Shown here: piece by piece, positions 9,680 through 19,221 of the stretch | Layout of the letters: the number at the start of each line of letters is the position of its first letter | Position numbering within the stretch: position 1 is the first letter of the stretch | Origin: DASTFY01 sp963769115 | GTDB taxonomy: Bacteria; Actinomycetota; Acidimicrobiia; Acidimicrobiales; Ilumatobacteraceae | Direction: 5' to 3' | Length of the DNA stretch: 64,000 nt | NCBI GenBank assembly: GCA_963769115.1 | Contig: CAVYKN010000001.1 | Location: forward strand, 60,009 to 124,008 | Notes under the pieces: generated by a model | Databases searched by the model: none | The model's input: the letters and a program-made list of their open reading frames with translations, nothing else | What the model was told of the DNA's origin: nothing | Position numbers and translations under genes: made by a program

Positions 9680-10914
9680 TCAGGCGGGGCCCGTGGAGAG
9701 CGTCACCGTGGCGCTGCGCGGCGTGCCGGAGGCGTCGGTCCAGTCCACCGTCACCTCGTCGCCGGGCTGGAAGCCGTGGAGCCCGGCGCTGAGCCCGTCG
9801 CCCGAGTCGACCGGCTCGCCGTCGATGCCGGTGATGACGTCCCCGGCCTGCAGGCCGGCATCGGCCGCCGGGGTCCCGTCGAGGACGCCGGAGATCACCG
9901 CGCCACCCACGCCGGACGCTTCCGCGTTGGCCCCCTCGATCGTGACACCGAGGAAGCCGCGGATCCCGATCTGCACCGTGTCGGTGCCGTCGCCGGCAGC
10001 GGATCTGCTCGGCGACGGCCTCGGCGGTGTCGATGGCCACCGCGTAGCTCTCGCGGTCCTGGCTGGGGAACTGCCGCCCGCCGTCGGCCGCGGTGCTGAT
10101 GCCGATGACCTCGCCGTCGGCGTTGAACATCGGGCCACCGGAGTCGCCCGGCGCCAGAGCGGCGTCGGTCTCGATGAGACCGCTCATGCGGTCGAACTCG
10201 CCGGTGCCGGGGTCGCCGACGGTGATCGACTCGTCGGTGCCGGTCACCGTGCCCTCCGAGACGCTGGGCGCGTCGCCGGTGCCGGTGGAGTTGCCGAGGG
10301 CGACGATGGAGTCACCGAGCTCGACGCTCGACGAGTCGCCGAGCGTCACGGTGGCCAGCCCGGACACGTCCTCGAGCTGCAACAGCGCCACGTCCCGCGT
10401 GTCATCGCTGCCGAGCACCGTGGCGTCGTAGGTCTCCCCGGTGGAGACGATGGTGACGACGATGCTGCCCGCGCCGTCGATGACGTGCGCGTTGGTCAGC
10501 ACCTGACCGTCGCCGGTGATGACCATCCCGGTCCCGGCGGCGCGACCGTCCTCGTAGGCCAGCCGGGTGTCGATGTCGACCAGCCCGCGATAGAGCTCGC
10601 TGAGCGCGGCACCACCCTCGGTCTCGGGAGCGATGGAGACCTGGGGGGCGATGGGAGCGCTGACCGGTGCCGGTGTCGCTGTCCCGCAGGATGGTGGCGG
10701 TGGGGACGGCGACGGCGAAGCCGACCGCGGCGGCGCCGATGACGAGGGCCGCCCGGGCCCACGTCCGCGAACGTCTCCGCGGCGGCGTGTCGTCGTCGTC
10801 CGGCCCGGCCAGCCCGGCAGGAGGGGCGCCCAGGTAGGGGCTGCCGGTCGGTGGGCCCCAGACAGGGTCCGCCGACGGCGGGGGTCCGTCGCGGTGATCG
10901 CCGTACTCGGTCAT
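9680..10914 (-). CDS. HtrA/DegP-like serine protease with PDZ domain, two frame changes
   Basis: Membrane-anchored trypsin-like protease for envelope protein quality control. ATG 10914 begins a Pro-rich cytoplasmic tail of about 50 residues, then a single hydrophobic segment (AALVIGAAAVGFAVAV). The protease triad is visible as LTNAHVID (His), DDTRDVALLQL (Asp) and APGDSGGPMF (Ser). A PDZ domain (GFLGVTIEG...GLQAGDVITGIDGEPV) ends the protein. Frame changes lie near 10668 and 10005. Length is about 411 residues, normal for actinobacterial HtrA proteins. It precedes the FeS/NrfD and molybdoenzyme genes on the same strand and diverges from the copper operon. Confidence 0.87.
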
Positions 10915-11002
10915 GGTCCGTCCTCGGGGGTGGGTTGCGGCCAGTCAACTCCCCGGGTGTAAGAGCGCGCTGGGCGCAACGTGAGAACTCGGTGAGGACA
11001 TG

Positions 11003-11019
11003 ATACCCCTAGGGGGTAT
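11003..11019. promoter_or_regulatory. CsoR operator overlapping the csoR promoter
   Basis: The 17-nt near-palindrome atacccctagggggtat matches the known CsoR-type operator, a G/C-run palindrome flanked by TA. It ends inside a TATACT -10 hexamer (11017-11022), so CsoR bound here would block RNA polymerase. Copper binding to CsoR should release it. The -10 box ends 6 nt before ATG 11029, so the transcript may begin at the start codon itself. Confidence 0.82.
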
Positions 11020-11028
11020 ACTGCCCAC

Positions 11029-11323
11029 ATGTCCACCCAGCCTGGCTATCACGACAGCAAGGACGACGTGCCTGAAGCGCCTGCGTCGCATCGAGGGGCA
11101 GGTGCGGGGGCTCCAGCGCATGGTCGAAGAGGACACGTACTGCATCGACGTGCTCACCCAGGTGTCCGCAGCCACGAAGGCCCTGCAGAGCGTCGCTGTC
11201 GGGCTCCTCGACGAGCACCTCCGGCACTGCGTCACCGGCGCCGTCGCCCACGGCGGGGAGGCCGAGGCCGACCGCCTCGTGACGGAGGCGAGCCGAGCCA
11301 TCGAGCGCTTGGTCAAGAGCTGA
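11029..11323 (+). CDS. csoR: CsoR-family copper-sensing repressor, one frame change
   Basis: All-helical tetrameric repressor of copper export. The signature LKRLRRIEGQVRGLQRMVEEDTYC is present, and the three Cu(I) ligands are visible in order: Cys in DTYCIDVL, His and Cys in EHLRHC. From ATG 11029 the frame reads MSTQPGYHDSKDDV; an extra C near 11073 then shifts into the frame that carries the rest. About 97 residues after correction, normal for CsoR. It sits directly under a CsoR operator, so it is autoregulated with the following transporter. The Cys-His-Cys set favours Cu(I) over nickel (RcnR) or formaldehyde (FrmR) sensors. Confidence 0.88.
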
Positions 11324-11508
11324 TGGCCGGCCACTCGCGCCGGCGGGCCGGACCGGCAGCGAAGCTGATCGCGTTCGCGGTCGTGCTCGCGGCCTCCTTC
11401 GGCGTAGGGGCCGCCCTGGGAGGCGCGCTGCCCGAGCTGGGTCCGTCGTCCGATCCCACCCCGTCGGTGCCGGCCGAGCCCGCCCGCGAAGGGGGGCACC
11501 AGCCGTGA
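11323..11508 (+). CDS. Small single-span membrane protein in copper operon
   Basis: 61 residues; the ATG overlaps the csoR stop (TGATG) and the gene ends overlapping the copA start. It has a short basic N-terminus (GHSRRRAGPAAK), one hydrophobic span (LIAFAVVLAASFGVGAALG) and a Pro/Ser-rich tail. It carries no Cys, His or Met cluster, so it is not an obvious copper chaperone. The position between csoR and copA in a tightly overlapping operon points to an accessory role in copper handling. I do not recognise a named family. The span resembles the N-terminal helix of some actinobacterial metal-operon proteins, which may mean a shortened relative. Confidence 0.6.
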   Translation: MAGHSRRRAGPAAKLIAFAVVLAASFGVGAALGGALPELGPSSDPTPSVPAEPAREGGHQP

Positions 11509-13785
11509 GCACCCGGTCGCCCGCGGACACCCACGTCGACCTGACGCTGACCGGCATGACGTGCTCGTCCTGCGCCCACCGCATCGAGAAGAGCCTCAAC
11601 CGGCTCGACGGGGTGACGGCCAGCGTCAACTTCGCCACCGAGAAGGCTGCCGTGGACTTCGATCCCGGTCGCGTGGCGCCCGACGAGCTGGTCACCGCCG
11701 TGGAGTCCGTCGGGTACGGCGCCCACCTCCCGAGGGAGGCCGGGCGGGCGGCGGCGCCTGGTGGCGAGCCGGTCGCGGACGATCAGGACGCCGAGCCGGC
11801 CGAGCTGATCGCCCTCCGCCAGCGGTTGGTGCTCTCCATCGTGCTGACCGTGCCCGTGCTGCTGATGGCGATGGTCCCGGCGCTGCAGTTCACCAACTGG
11901 CAGTGGCTGTCGCTGACGCTCGCCGCCCCCGTCGCCACCTGGGGCGCCTGGCCGTTCCACCGGGCGGCGTGGGCCAACCTGCGCCACGGCGCTGCGACCA
12001 TGGACACCCTCATCTCCGTCGGCGTCCTTGCTGCCTTCGGCTGGTCCTTGTGGGCGCTCTTCTGGGGCGACGCCGGAACGCCGGGCATGACCATGCCCTT
12101 CTCCCTCACGCTGTCCGACGGGGAGGGAGTCGACCAGCTCTACCTCGAGGTCGGCGTCAGCGGTCACGGTGCTCCTGCTGACCGGGCGGTATCTGGAGGC
12201 ACGGGCCAAGCGCCGCGCCGGCGCCGCGCTCCGGGCGCTCCTCGACCTGGGAGCGAAGGACGTGGCCGTGCTCGACGCCGACGGGACCGAGCGACGCCGG
12301 CCGATCGGCGAGCTCGCCGTCGGCGACCGCTTCGTGGTGCGCCCGGGGGAGAAGGTGGCCACGGATGGCGTCGTGGAGCAGGGCACGTCGGCGGTGGACG
12401 AGTCGATGGTCACCGGTGAGAGCGTGCCGGTCGAGGTCGGGCCGGGGGACCACGTCGTGGGCGCCACGGTCAACGCCGGTGGGCGGTTGGTCGTGCGGGC
12501 CAGCCGGGTCGGCGCGGACACCCAGCTGGCGCAGATGGCCCGCCTCGTCGAGCAGGCGCAGACGGGCAAGGCTCCGGTCCAGCACCTGGCCGACCGGGTC
12601 TCGGCCGTCTTCGTACCCGCGGTGCTGGCGCTGGCCGCCGCCACCCTCGGCTTCTGGCTGGCGAACACCGGCGACGCCACCTACGCCTTCACCGCCGCGG
12701 TCGCGGTCCTCATCATCGCCTGCCCCTGCGCCCTCGGACTGGCCACACCGACCGCCCTCATGGTCGGGACCGGCCGGGGCGCGCAGCTCGGCATCCTCAT
12801 CAAGGGGCCGGAGGTGCTGGAGTCGACCCGCCAGGTCGACACCGTGGTGCTGGACAAGACGGGCACGGTCACGACAGGCGCCATGGCACTGGTGGACGTC
12901 GTCACCGTCGATGATGTCGCCCGCCACGACGCCTTGCGCCTCGTCGGTGCCGTCGAAGCGGCGTCCGAGCACCCGATCGCCCGGGCGGTGGCAGCCGGTG
13001 CCGCCGCCGAGGTCGGTTCACTGCCGGGCGTCGAGAGCTTCTCCAGCCGGGCCGGGCTCGGCGTGGAGGGAGTCGTCGACGGCTACGCGGTCGTCGCCGG
13101 CCGGCCCGCTCTGCTCGCCGATTGGGGCTTGGCGCTCCCGGACGACCTGGAGCGACGGCGCCAGGAGGAGGAGGCGTCAGGCCGGACGGTCATCGCCGCC
13201 GGCTGGGACGGACGCGCCACCGCTCTGTTCGTCGTGTCGGACACCGTGAAGGACGGGAGCGCCGAGGCGGTGTCGCGGCTGGTCGATCTCGGGCTGCACC
13301 CCGTGCTCCTCACGGGGGACAATCGGGCCACCGCTCGCAGCGTGGCCGCGCAGATCGGCATCGCGCCCGACGACGTCGTGTCCGAGGTCCTCCCCGCCGA
13401 CAAGGTCGACGTGGTGAAGCGGCTCCAGAGTGAGGGTCGGGTCGTGGCGATGGTCGGTGACGGCGTGAACGACGCCGCGGCCCTGGCCCAGGCCGACCTC
13501 GGCATCGCCATGGGCACGGGCACCGACGTGGCCATCGAGGCCAGCGATCTCACGCTGGTGCGTGGTGACCTGCGGGGAGCCGCCGACGCCATCCGCCTGG
13601 CCCGACGCACGCTCTCCACCATCAAGGGCAACCTGTTCTGGGCCTTCGCCTACAACGTGGCCGCCCTGCCCATCGCTGCGTCCGGGTACCTCAACCCGAT
13701 CGTGGCCGGCGCGGCCATGGCCTTCTCGTCCGTCTTCGTGGTCACCAACAGCCTCCGCCTGCGCCGCTTCCAGCCGCTCGCCTGA
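11505..13785 (+). CDS. copA: Cu(I)-exporting P1B-type ATPase, one frame change
   Basis: Heavy-metal P-type ATPase that pumps Cu(I) out of the cytoplasm. Motifs in order: an N-terminal HMA domain with GMTCSSC near residue 17, eight hydrophobic spans, the TGES actuator loop, IIACPCALGLATP (CPC metal path), DKTGT (phosphorylated Asp), SEHPIA and GDGVNDAAAL. YN in AFAYNVAALPIA and M-x-x-S in AMAFSS in the last spans match the Cu(I) subgroup rather than Zn/Cd pumps. One extra base near 12157, in LYLEV/SAVTVLLL, splits the frame. About 759 residues after correction. GTG 11505 overlaps the upstream small gene; the operon is under CsoR control. Confidence 0.92.
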
Positions 13786-13815
13786 CGGCGATAGCCGCGC
13801 CTGGGCCCGCTCCGG

Positions 13816-13887
13816 CCGAGGTGTGCACGGATCTGTGCGAAACCGCACAGATCCGTGCATGCTTGCAAGTGGAACGACCCCGAGGTC
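13816..13887. repeat. 72-bp palindromic repeat, copy 1
   Basis: This intergenic element is shared with 26454-26526. Its core is a perfect 16-bp hairpin (13824-13839 tgcacggatctgtgcg, loop aaac, 13844-13859). It is flanked by ccgaggtg on one side and by ttgcaagtggaacga..cc.gaggtc on the other. It lies 30 bp after the copA stop, and its far edge touches the stop codon of the convergent minus-strand gene (tca at 13888-13890). It may act as a bidirectional terminator or be a small dispersed repeat. Confidence 0.85.
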
Positions 13888-14440
13888 TCACATGGCCGTG
13901 TCACGGACCGAATCGACGAGCTGGCCGCCCCCCGGCCGGTAGGCGAGACAGAGGATGGTGCGGTCGCCGACGTCCCAGCCCTCGGCCGGGGCCAGAGGTA
14001 GCTCAGCTCGAGCGAGGACTCGAGGTAGGGACGACCGACCCATCGCTCGAACGCCTCGATGCACTCGACGTCCGCATGGGCGATCATCGCATCGTCACCG
14101 GGGAACGGCGTCCGCGTCGCCGGCCGGATAGCCGGACCTGACCGACGACCTCCTCGTCGTGTGACTCGGTGCAGGGGACGACGTTGACGGCGAGCACCTC
14201 GTGACCTCCTCGGTCGATCCGACCAGCCGGCGGATCCTCGAAGCAGTCGCCGAGCGCAAGATCGAGCGACGATCACCGATCGGCTCGCCGGCTCGGACCT
14301 CGGGGAGGATCCGGACGGCCGCTCCTCGTCGGTCGAGAGGTCATCGGCGGCGGCGAAGCCGGCGAAGGTGAGACCAAAGACTCCGATGGCGAGGGTCGGT
14401 GCCGAGCCAGACCGCGTGCTCCCACGGCTGGCTGACCGCC
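13888..14440 (-). CDS. Septum-formation-domain membrane protein, several frame changes
   Basis: Pieced together from three frames on the minus strand. A hydrophobic segment (TLAIGVFGLTFAGFAAADDL, near 14390) is followed by the domain: DLALGDCFEDPPAG, then NVVPCTESHDEEVVGQV, FPGDDAMIAHADVECIEAFERWVG, and WDVGDRTILCLAYRPGGGQLVDSV up to the TGA at 13888. The four Cys and the C-x-x-(S)HD-E-V pattern fit the Septum_form family, extracytoplasmic domains found in actinobacteria. At least three frame changes (near 14250, 14110 and 13985) are needed, so the exact start is not fixed. It follows two DUF4328 genes on the same strand. Role in division is family annotation only. Confidence 0.55.
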
Positions 14441-15215
14441 TGGTGAGCCCGGTCGCCCGCTGCTCCTGGCTCTCGGTCACGCGGGTGACGACGACGATGG
14501 CCAGGGCCGAGCCGATGAGCGTACAGCCGTCGGCCACGCAGGCGGCGGATCGGCGACGACTTGGCGGCCGATGGGTCAGCCGTTGTCCGGAGAACGACGG
14601 AACGAGAGCAGCCCGCCCAAGATCCAGAGCCCCCACCACCGTGGAGGAGCGGCGTGACCGACCGCCGGCGCCAGTCGTCGTCGGCGAGTCCGTCCGGGCT
14701 GGAGCCCCGCCAGACGTCGTTCATGATCTGCTTCGGCCGCACGAGGTTGAGGAACGGCACGAACCACGCCGCCGACGGCCCATCCGGCGTGAACCGCAGG
14801 TCTTGGCACCGAGCGCCGGGAGGTTCCGGTAGGCGCGGCTGGTCCAGGCGATGAGGAACCCGAAGGCGATGAGGAAGACGACCGCGATCCAGCAACGCCA
14901 TGGCACCGACCCGGTGATCGCTGGCCTCGAGCTGGGCCAGGCGTGACGAGGTTGGCGTCGGACTGGAGCCGGTCGATCAGGCGTGCCGCCTGGGCATTGG
15001 CGGCGGCGTCCGCACCGGCGACGAGCGATGGACGCGACCAGGAGCCAGCGAACGCACCGTGGCCAGACCGCGTGATGACCGGTAGGACCGCACGGGGCGG
15101 CACTGGAGGGCTCGGTACGAAGGGCGGGGGCGGCAGCGGCGCGCCAGCCGGCGACGGCCGGGCCCACGTCGAGGTGCGGGGCCGGACCGGGTGGCGGGGG
15201 CAGGGGCGTGTTCAT
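14440..15215 (-). CDS. DUF4328 membrane protein (second copy), heavily frame-disrupted
   Basis: ATG 15215 opens a Pro-rich N-terminus (MNTPLPPPPGPAP). Conserved DUF4328 pieces then appear in alternating frames: a hydrophobic segment (VVFLIAFGFLIAWTSRAYRNL), the hallmark DLRFTPDGPSAAWFVPFLNL with VRPKQIMNDVWRGS, and a last span (CTLIGSALAIVVVTRVTESQ). At least four frame changes fall in under 800 bp, so this is either a degraded paralogue or a low-quality stretch. The downstream boundary is approximate. DUF4328 proteins have four membrane spans and no known biochemical function. It begins 7 bp after the end of the neighbouring DUF4328 gene. Confidence 0.5.
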
Positions 15216-15221
15216 GGCGCC

Positions 15222-16168
15222 TCAGGCTGAAGCCGTCGACGCGCCTTGCAGGGAACGGTCGATCTCGGCTGCTGATTCATGACGTGCCTGTGACCTCCAT
15301 CTGTCGCCGATGAGCGCTTCGCGCCATCGGGCCTGGGCGCCGCGACCGCTAGGATCTGCCGGGATCCGGGCGGTTCGGAGAGGGCGCCTGCCGTCTCGAC
15401 AGCCCGCGCGTACACAGCTGCAAATGCACGGATTGCGAGAGCCCGGTTCGCGATCACGGGCAGTCGCGAGCCGGACCTGGCGAGAGGTGGTCCGGACGAC
15501 GACGGCGATCGTCAGGACGCTGAAGATCATCTGGCCGACGCCACACCAGGCGAGGAACGAACAATCCGGACTTCTCATCCGCTCGGTTCCTCGGCCTCGA
15601 GGCCGAGGAACGGCGTGGGCAGCCAGAGCACGATCCAGAAGAACCACCACCAGTGGAGCAGATTCGACACCGGTCGCCCGTCCCATGCGTCTGCGGGCTG
15701 GGGCTCCGGACTCGCCGGCCCGCCAGATGTCGTTGACGATCTGCTTCGGTCGCACGAGGTTGACCACCGGCACAAACCACCCGCCGAGAGCCCAACCCTC
15801 GCCGAAGCGGAGCTCGTGGAAGCCGAGGGGGCGCAGGTTCCCGTAGAGGCGCCGCGTCCAGACCGCCAGGAGACCGACGCCGATGACGTCGATCAGTTGG
15901 ACGGCCCGGGCGAGAGCGGTTCGCTGAGCGTCGATCGCGGCCAGCCGGTCGGGCGCGATCGATCCTGGCTCGGCGAGCGCCTCACTCGCCATGACTCATC
16001 TCGTCGAGAACCGCGGCCGTCGCCGACCGCATGGCCACGCACAAGCCGATGGCCATGGCGAGAACGACCAGCACGCGCCGAACAGGACGGGAGACCGGTA
16101 TCCAGGCCCTGGGGGCGGCGCGGCGGCTCGGCGGGGTGCCGGGCGGGGGCCAGGGCGACTACGTTCAC
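15222..16168 (-). CDS. DUF4328 membrane protein (first copy), frame-disrupted
   Basis: The minus-strand gene includes a hydrophobic segment near 16080 (VLVVLAMAIGLCVAM), then QLIDVIGVGLLAVWTRRLYGN, the DUF4328 hallmark WALGGWFVPVVNLVRPKQIVNDIW near 15770, a span LLHWWWFFWIVLWLPTPFL near 15640 and a last span AWCGVGQMIFSVLTIAVVV near 15530. Frame changes occur near 15990, 15690 and 15590. The N-terminal start (ATG 16168) is tentative. Two similar genes in tandem suggest duplication. Together with the neighbouring PspA and FHA-HTH genes they form a same-strand envelope-related group. Function is unknown. Confidence 0.55.
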
Positions 16169-16205
16169 GGGTCGAGCTCCCTCCGCTCGACGGAGGCGAC
16201 GTCGA

Positions 16206-16944
16206 TCACGGGGTCGCCAGACCGAGGGCGATGCGCATCTCCTCGAGGCGGGCCTGCGCGCCGGACCGGCGCTGCGACTGCTCGATCTCCAGCATCTGGA
16301 GGTCGAGCGGGTCCGACGATGCGGCCGTCAGCTCTGCCCTGCCCTCGGCCCGGGCGAGCCTGGCTTCGATCTTGCGCTCCACTTCGGCGAGCGTGGGGAC
16401 CAGCTCACCCGCCGGCCCGGAGATCTGGTCCAGCGCGGCGTTGATCGACTCCTGCATCTTCGCCTGGTCCAGCGTGGACAGCAGCCGCTCCCGGTCGGCC
16501 ACGCTGCCGGCGGAGCTGCTCGGCGTTCGCGGCGACGGCCGCCTTCGCCCGTTCGGTGGCCAGCGCGGCATCGCGGAGCTGCTCCTCGGCGGCGCGGATG
16601 TCCCGCTCGCGGTCGAGGACGCGCTCGGCGAAGGCCTCGGCCGCCCGCACCAGCTCGGCCGACTTCGCCGGATCGCCTCCGCGTGACTGGTGGTCAGCGA
16701 GCCGCAGCGCCTGGCGGGCCGAGCCGTCGGCCCGTTCGTGCTCGGCCGCCAGACGGTCGAGCTGGCGCTGCAGCTGCTTCTGGTGGGCGACGACGATGGC
16801 CGCCCGCTCGGTGAGCCGGGCATGGTTGGCGCGGGCCTCGGCCAGCGCCTGGGCCAGCTGGATCTTCGGGTCGGCCCGCTCGTCGTGCGCGTGCTCGGCC
16901 TTGGCGCTGAAATAGCGCCACCGGCGGACCAGGGCGCGCCACAT
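16206..16944 (-). CDS. pspA: PspA/IM30-family coiled-coil protein, one frame change
   Basis: Phage-shock-protein-A/Vipp1-type membrane-binding protein that forms helical coats on stressed membranes. It starts at MWRALVRRWRYFSAKAEHAHDE (ATG 16944; an upstream ATG at 16986 adds 14 unconserved residues). Nearly all of it is predicted coiled coil, rich in Ala, Glu, Arg and Gln, including IQLAQALAEARANHARLTE. A frame change near 16507 leads to LLSTLDQAKMQESINAALDQI and the C-terminal helices ending in LGLATP. About 246 residues, typical. It sits behind the FHA-HTH gene and ahead of the DUF4328 pair on the same strand, consistent with an envelope-stress unit. Confidence 0.82.
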
Positions 16945-17104
16945 CGTCGGTCGTCCGGAGCTGTGTTCGGTCACCATGGGCGCCACGGTCGCGCCCGGCC
17001 CGGTCCGCCCGGAATGGCGTGGACGACGCTTCTCGATGCCCCGGCGGGCAGCCCGTTGTGACTCGCCGGACAGCCCGGCGCGCCTCGACCGGGCGCGGTC
17101 AGGA

Positions 17105-17697
17105 CTAGGACAGGTCCTTCAGGGACACCGCGCCGGTCTGGATCGCCTCGTTGGCGAGCAGCACCCGGCGGGACACGCCGGCGTCGGCGCGGAGGCCGAA
17201 CTTGTCGTAGAGGCGATCGAGGTGCTGCTTCACCGCGGAGTCCGTCACGTACAGCGCTTCGGCGATGCGCGCACCGACGAGGGCGAGGTGAAGGCCTGCC
17301 CGGAGAGCACCGGGCGGCAAAGCTCGACCAGGACCCGCTGTTCCCCGGCCGTGCGCGCCGGGGCGGCCCGCAGCGGCTCGGTCGTACGTCGCCGCGGGCC
17401 CCGGGGTCCCGCATGATCAAGCCGTGTGCGGCCGATGATGACCTCGTCCCGGTCGGACAACGTGCGGGGCGCGAACAGCCGCTCGCCGTTGACCCTGGTG
17501 CCGTTCGTCGAACCGACATCGGTGATGCACCACGCCGGGCCGATGTGCTCCAGCACGGCGTGGACGCGTGAGACGGCCGGATCGTCGTCGATGGGCAGGT
17601 CGTTGGTCGAGCTCTTGCCGATGGAGAGCCGCCCCCGCGACTCGTCCAGCACGACCAGATCGTGGCCCGTCGGCCCGAATCGCTCCAACGTCGCCAT
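17105..17697 (-). CDS. FHA domain - helix-turn-helix protein, one frame change
   Basis: About 197 residues from ATG 17697. The N-terminal FHA domain binds phosphothreonine peptides: LSIGKSSTNDLPI, VSRVHAVL and DVGSTNGTRVNG hold the conserved Gly-Arg/Lys, Ser-x-x-His and Asn-Gly features. After a frame change near 17300, the C-terminal part RIAEALYVTDSAVKQHLDRLYDKFG looks like a LuxR/winged HTH. This suggests a DNA-binding regulator read out by Ser/Thr phosphorylation. It diverges, with a 191-bp gap, from the operon containing the PknG kinase and PP2C phosphatase, which makes it a plausible output of that pathway; this is inference. Confidence 0.75.
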
Positions 17698-17888
17698 GAC
17701 CCCTCCGCGGCCATCGTAGCCCTGACGTTCCCACCGGCATCCGTGTCCGCAGGCTGTCCGTCCGGACAGATCCGGCTTCCCTCGCGGCCATCGAGGTCCG
17801 CCGCCGGCGCCATTGGTCGCATCCGAAGTCTCCAGCACGATGCGGATGTGGCTCAGTACACTCAGCGCAAATCGGGAGGGGTGGCGCC

Positions 17889-19221
17889 ATGGCGGTAGCG
17901 GACGTCGCGTCTGCGTCGTCGGAGCCGACGGTCAGCGTCTCGACGCGCCGCCAGCCACGACGGCTGCCCTGGCTCACCACGCCGGGTTGGTTCCGGCTGG
18001 CAGCCGTGGTGCTCCTGGCCGGTCTGGTCGCCCTTGCCGTCGTGTCGGTAGGCGCCGCGCTCGGGCGTGGCGATGCCACCGACGCCGTCAGGGACGACGC
18101 CACCCCGCTGCTCGTGGGCGCCGAGGACCTGTACGTCGCGTCGGCCGACGCCGATGCCGCAGCTTCGACCGCGTTCCTCGCGCGCCGGGCTCGAACCCGA
18201 GGAGCTACGGGCCCGCTACCTGGACGACCTGGAGACCGCAGGCGCGGAGCTGGCGCTCATCGCGGCGCGGACCGCGCTGACTCGGCGGCGTCGAGCGAAG
18301 CCGTGGGCCGGATCGCCCAGGAGCTGCCGGTGTACGCCGGCCAGGTCGAGTCGGCCCGCACGAACAACCGGTTGGACCATCCGCTCGGCGCGGCCTACCT
18401 GCGCAGGGCCTCCGACTCGATGCGCAACTCGATGCTCCCCGCCGCCACCAGCATCTACGAGGAGGCCGCCCGCCGCCTCTACGACGCGTACGACGAGGGC
18501 ACGTCGACCCGCGACCGTGTGACCGTCCTGGCGGTCGGGGGCACGGTCCTCGTGCTCCTCGTCGCCGCCCAGGTGCTCGTGGCCCTCCGGACGCGCCGCG
18601 TCCTCAACCTCGGTCTGGTCGGTGCCACGGTGATCGTCGCCGCCCTCGGCGCCCGGGCTCTGCTGGCGCTCGACGCGCAGGAGCAGGCGCTGTCGCGTTC
18701 GCAGCGGGAGGGTTCCGACCAGCTCATCGTGCTCTCGACGGCCCGCATCCTGGCGCTGCGCTCCCTCAGCGACGAGAACCTCCACCTGATCGAGCGGGGC
18801 ACCGATCCGTGCCCACCGGGAGGACTTCGAGCTCGTGACAGCTCACGTGGGTGGGACGGACGGTCTGCTCGATGACGCGACGGAGCTGGCCGAACGCACG
18901 GGCTCGACGGCGGCGATCGAGCGCATCCGTGGGCTGTGGGACGACTACCTCGCCGTGAACGACCGGGTGCGCCAGCTCGACGACGCCGGCACCTACCTAC
19001 CCGCCGTCGCGGTGGCCGTCACCGACGAGGCCGGCGCCGCGGCCCGTCTCGACGCGGCACTCGACGCGGAGATCGACGCCGCTCGCGACCGGCTGGACGC
19101 CGGGGCGGCCGCGGCGGGAGGCCACGTCCGGTGGCTGACGGTCTCCGTGCTCGCCGCGATCGCCTTGGCCGCGGTCCTCGTCGTCGTCGGTATCTGGGTG
19201 CGGATGAAGGAGTACCGGTGA
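17889..19221 (+). CDS. glnX: GlnX-like transmembrane sensor, three frame changes
   Basis: First gene of the PknG operon. About 444 residues with four hydrophobic segments: one near residue 40 (FRLAAVVLLAGLVALAVVSV), two in the middle (VTVLAVGGTVLVLLVAAQVLV, LGLVGATVIVAALGARALL) and one at the C-terminus (LTVSVLAAIALAAVLVVVGI). The periplasmic stretches between spans 1-2 and 3-4 are helical, like chemoreceptor sensor domains. Size, four spans and position before a GlnH-like lipoprotein and pknG match GlnX of mycobacteria, which relays extracellular Asp/Glu to PknG. A ribosome site (gggaggggtgg) precedes ATG 17889, and a TACACT -10 candidate is at 17857. Frame changes lie near 18183, 18280 and 18815. 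Confidence 0.75.

Noticed and set aside
11505..13785. Zn/Cd-type P-type ATPase as an alternative for copA
   Set aside because: The CPC motif, the YN and M-x-x-S residues in the last spans, the CSSC metal-binding domain and the CsoR operator all support Cu(I).
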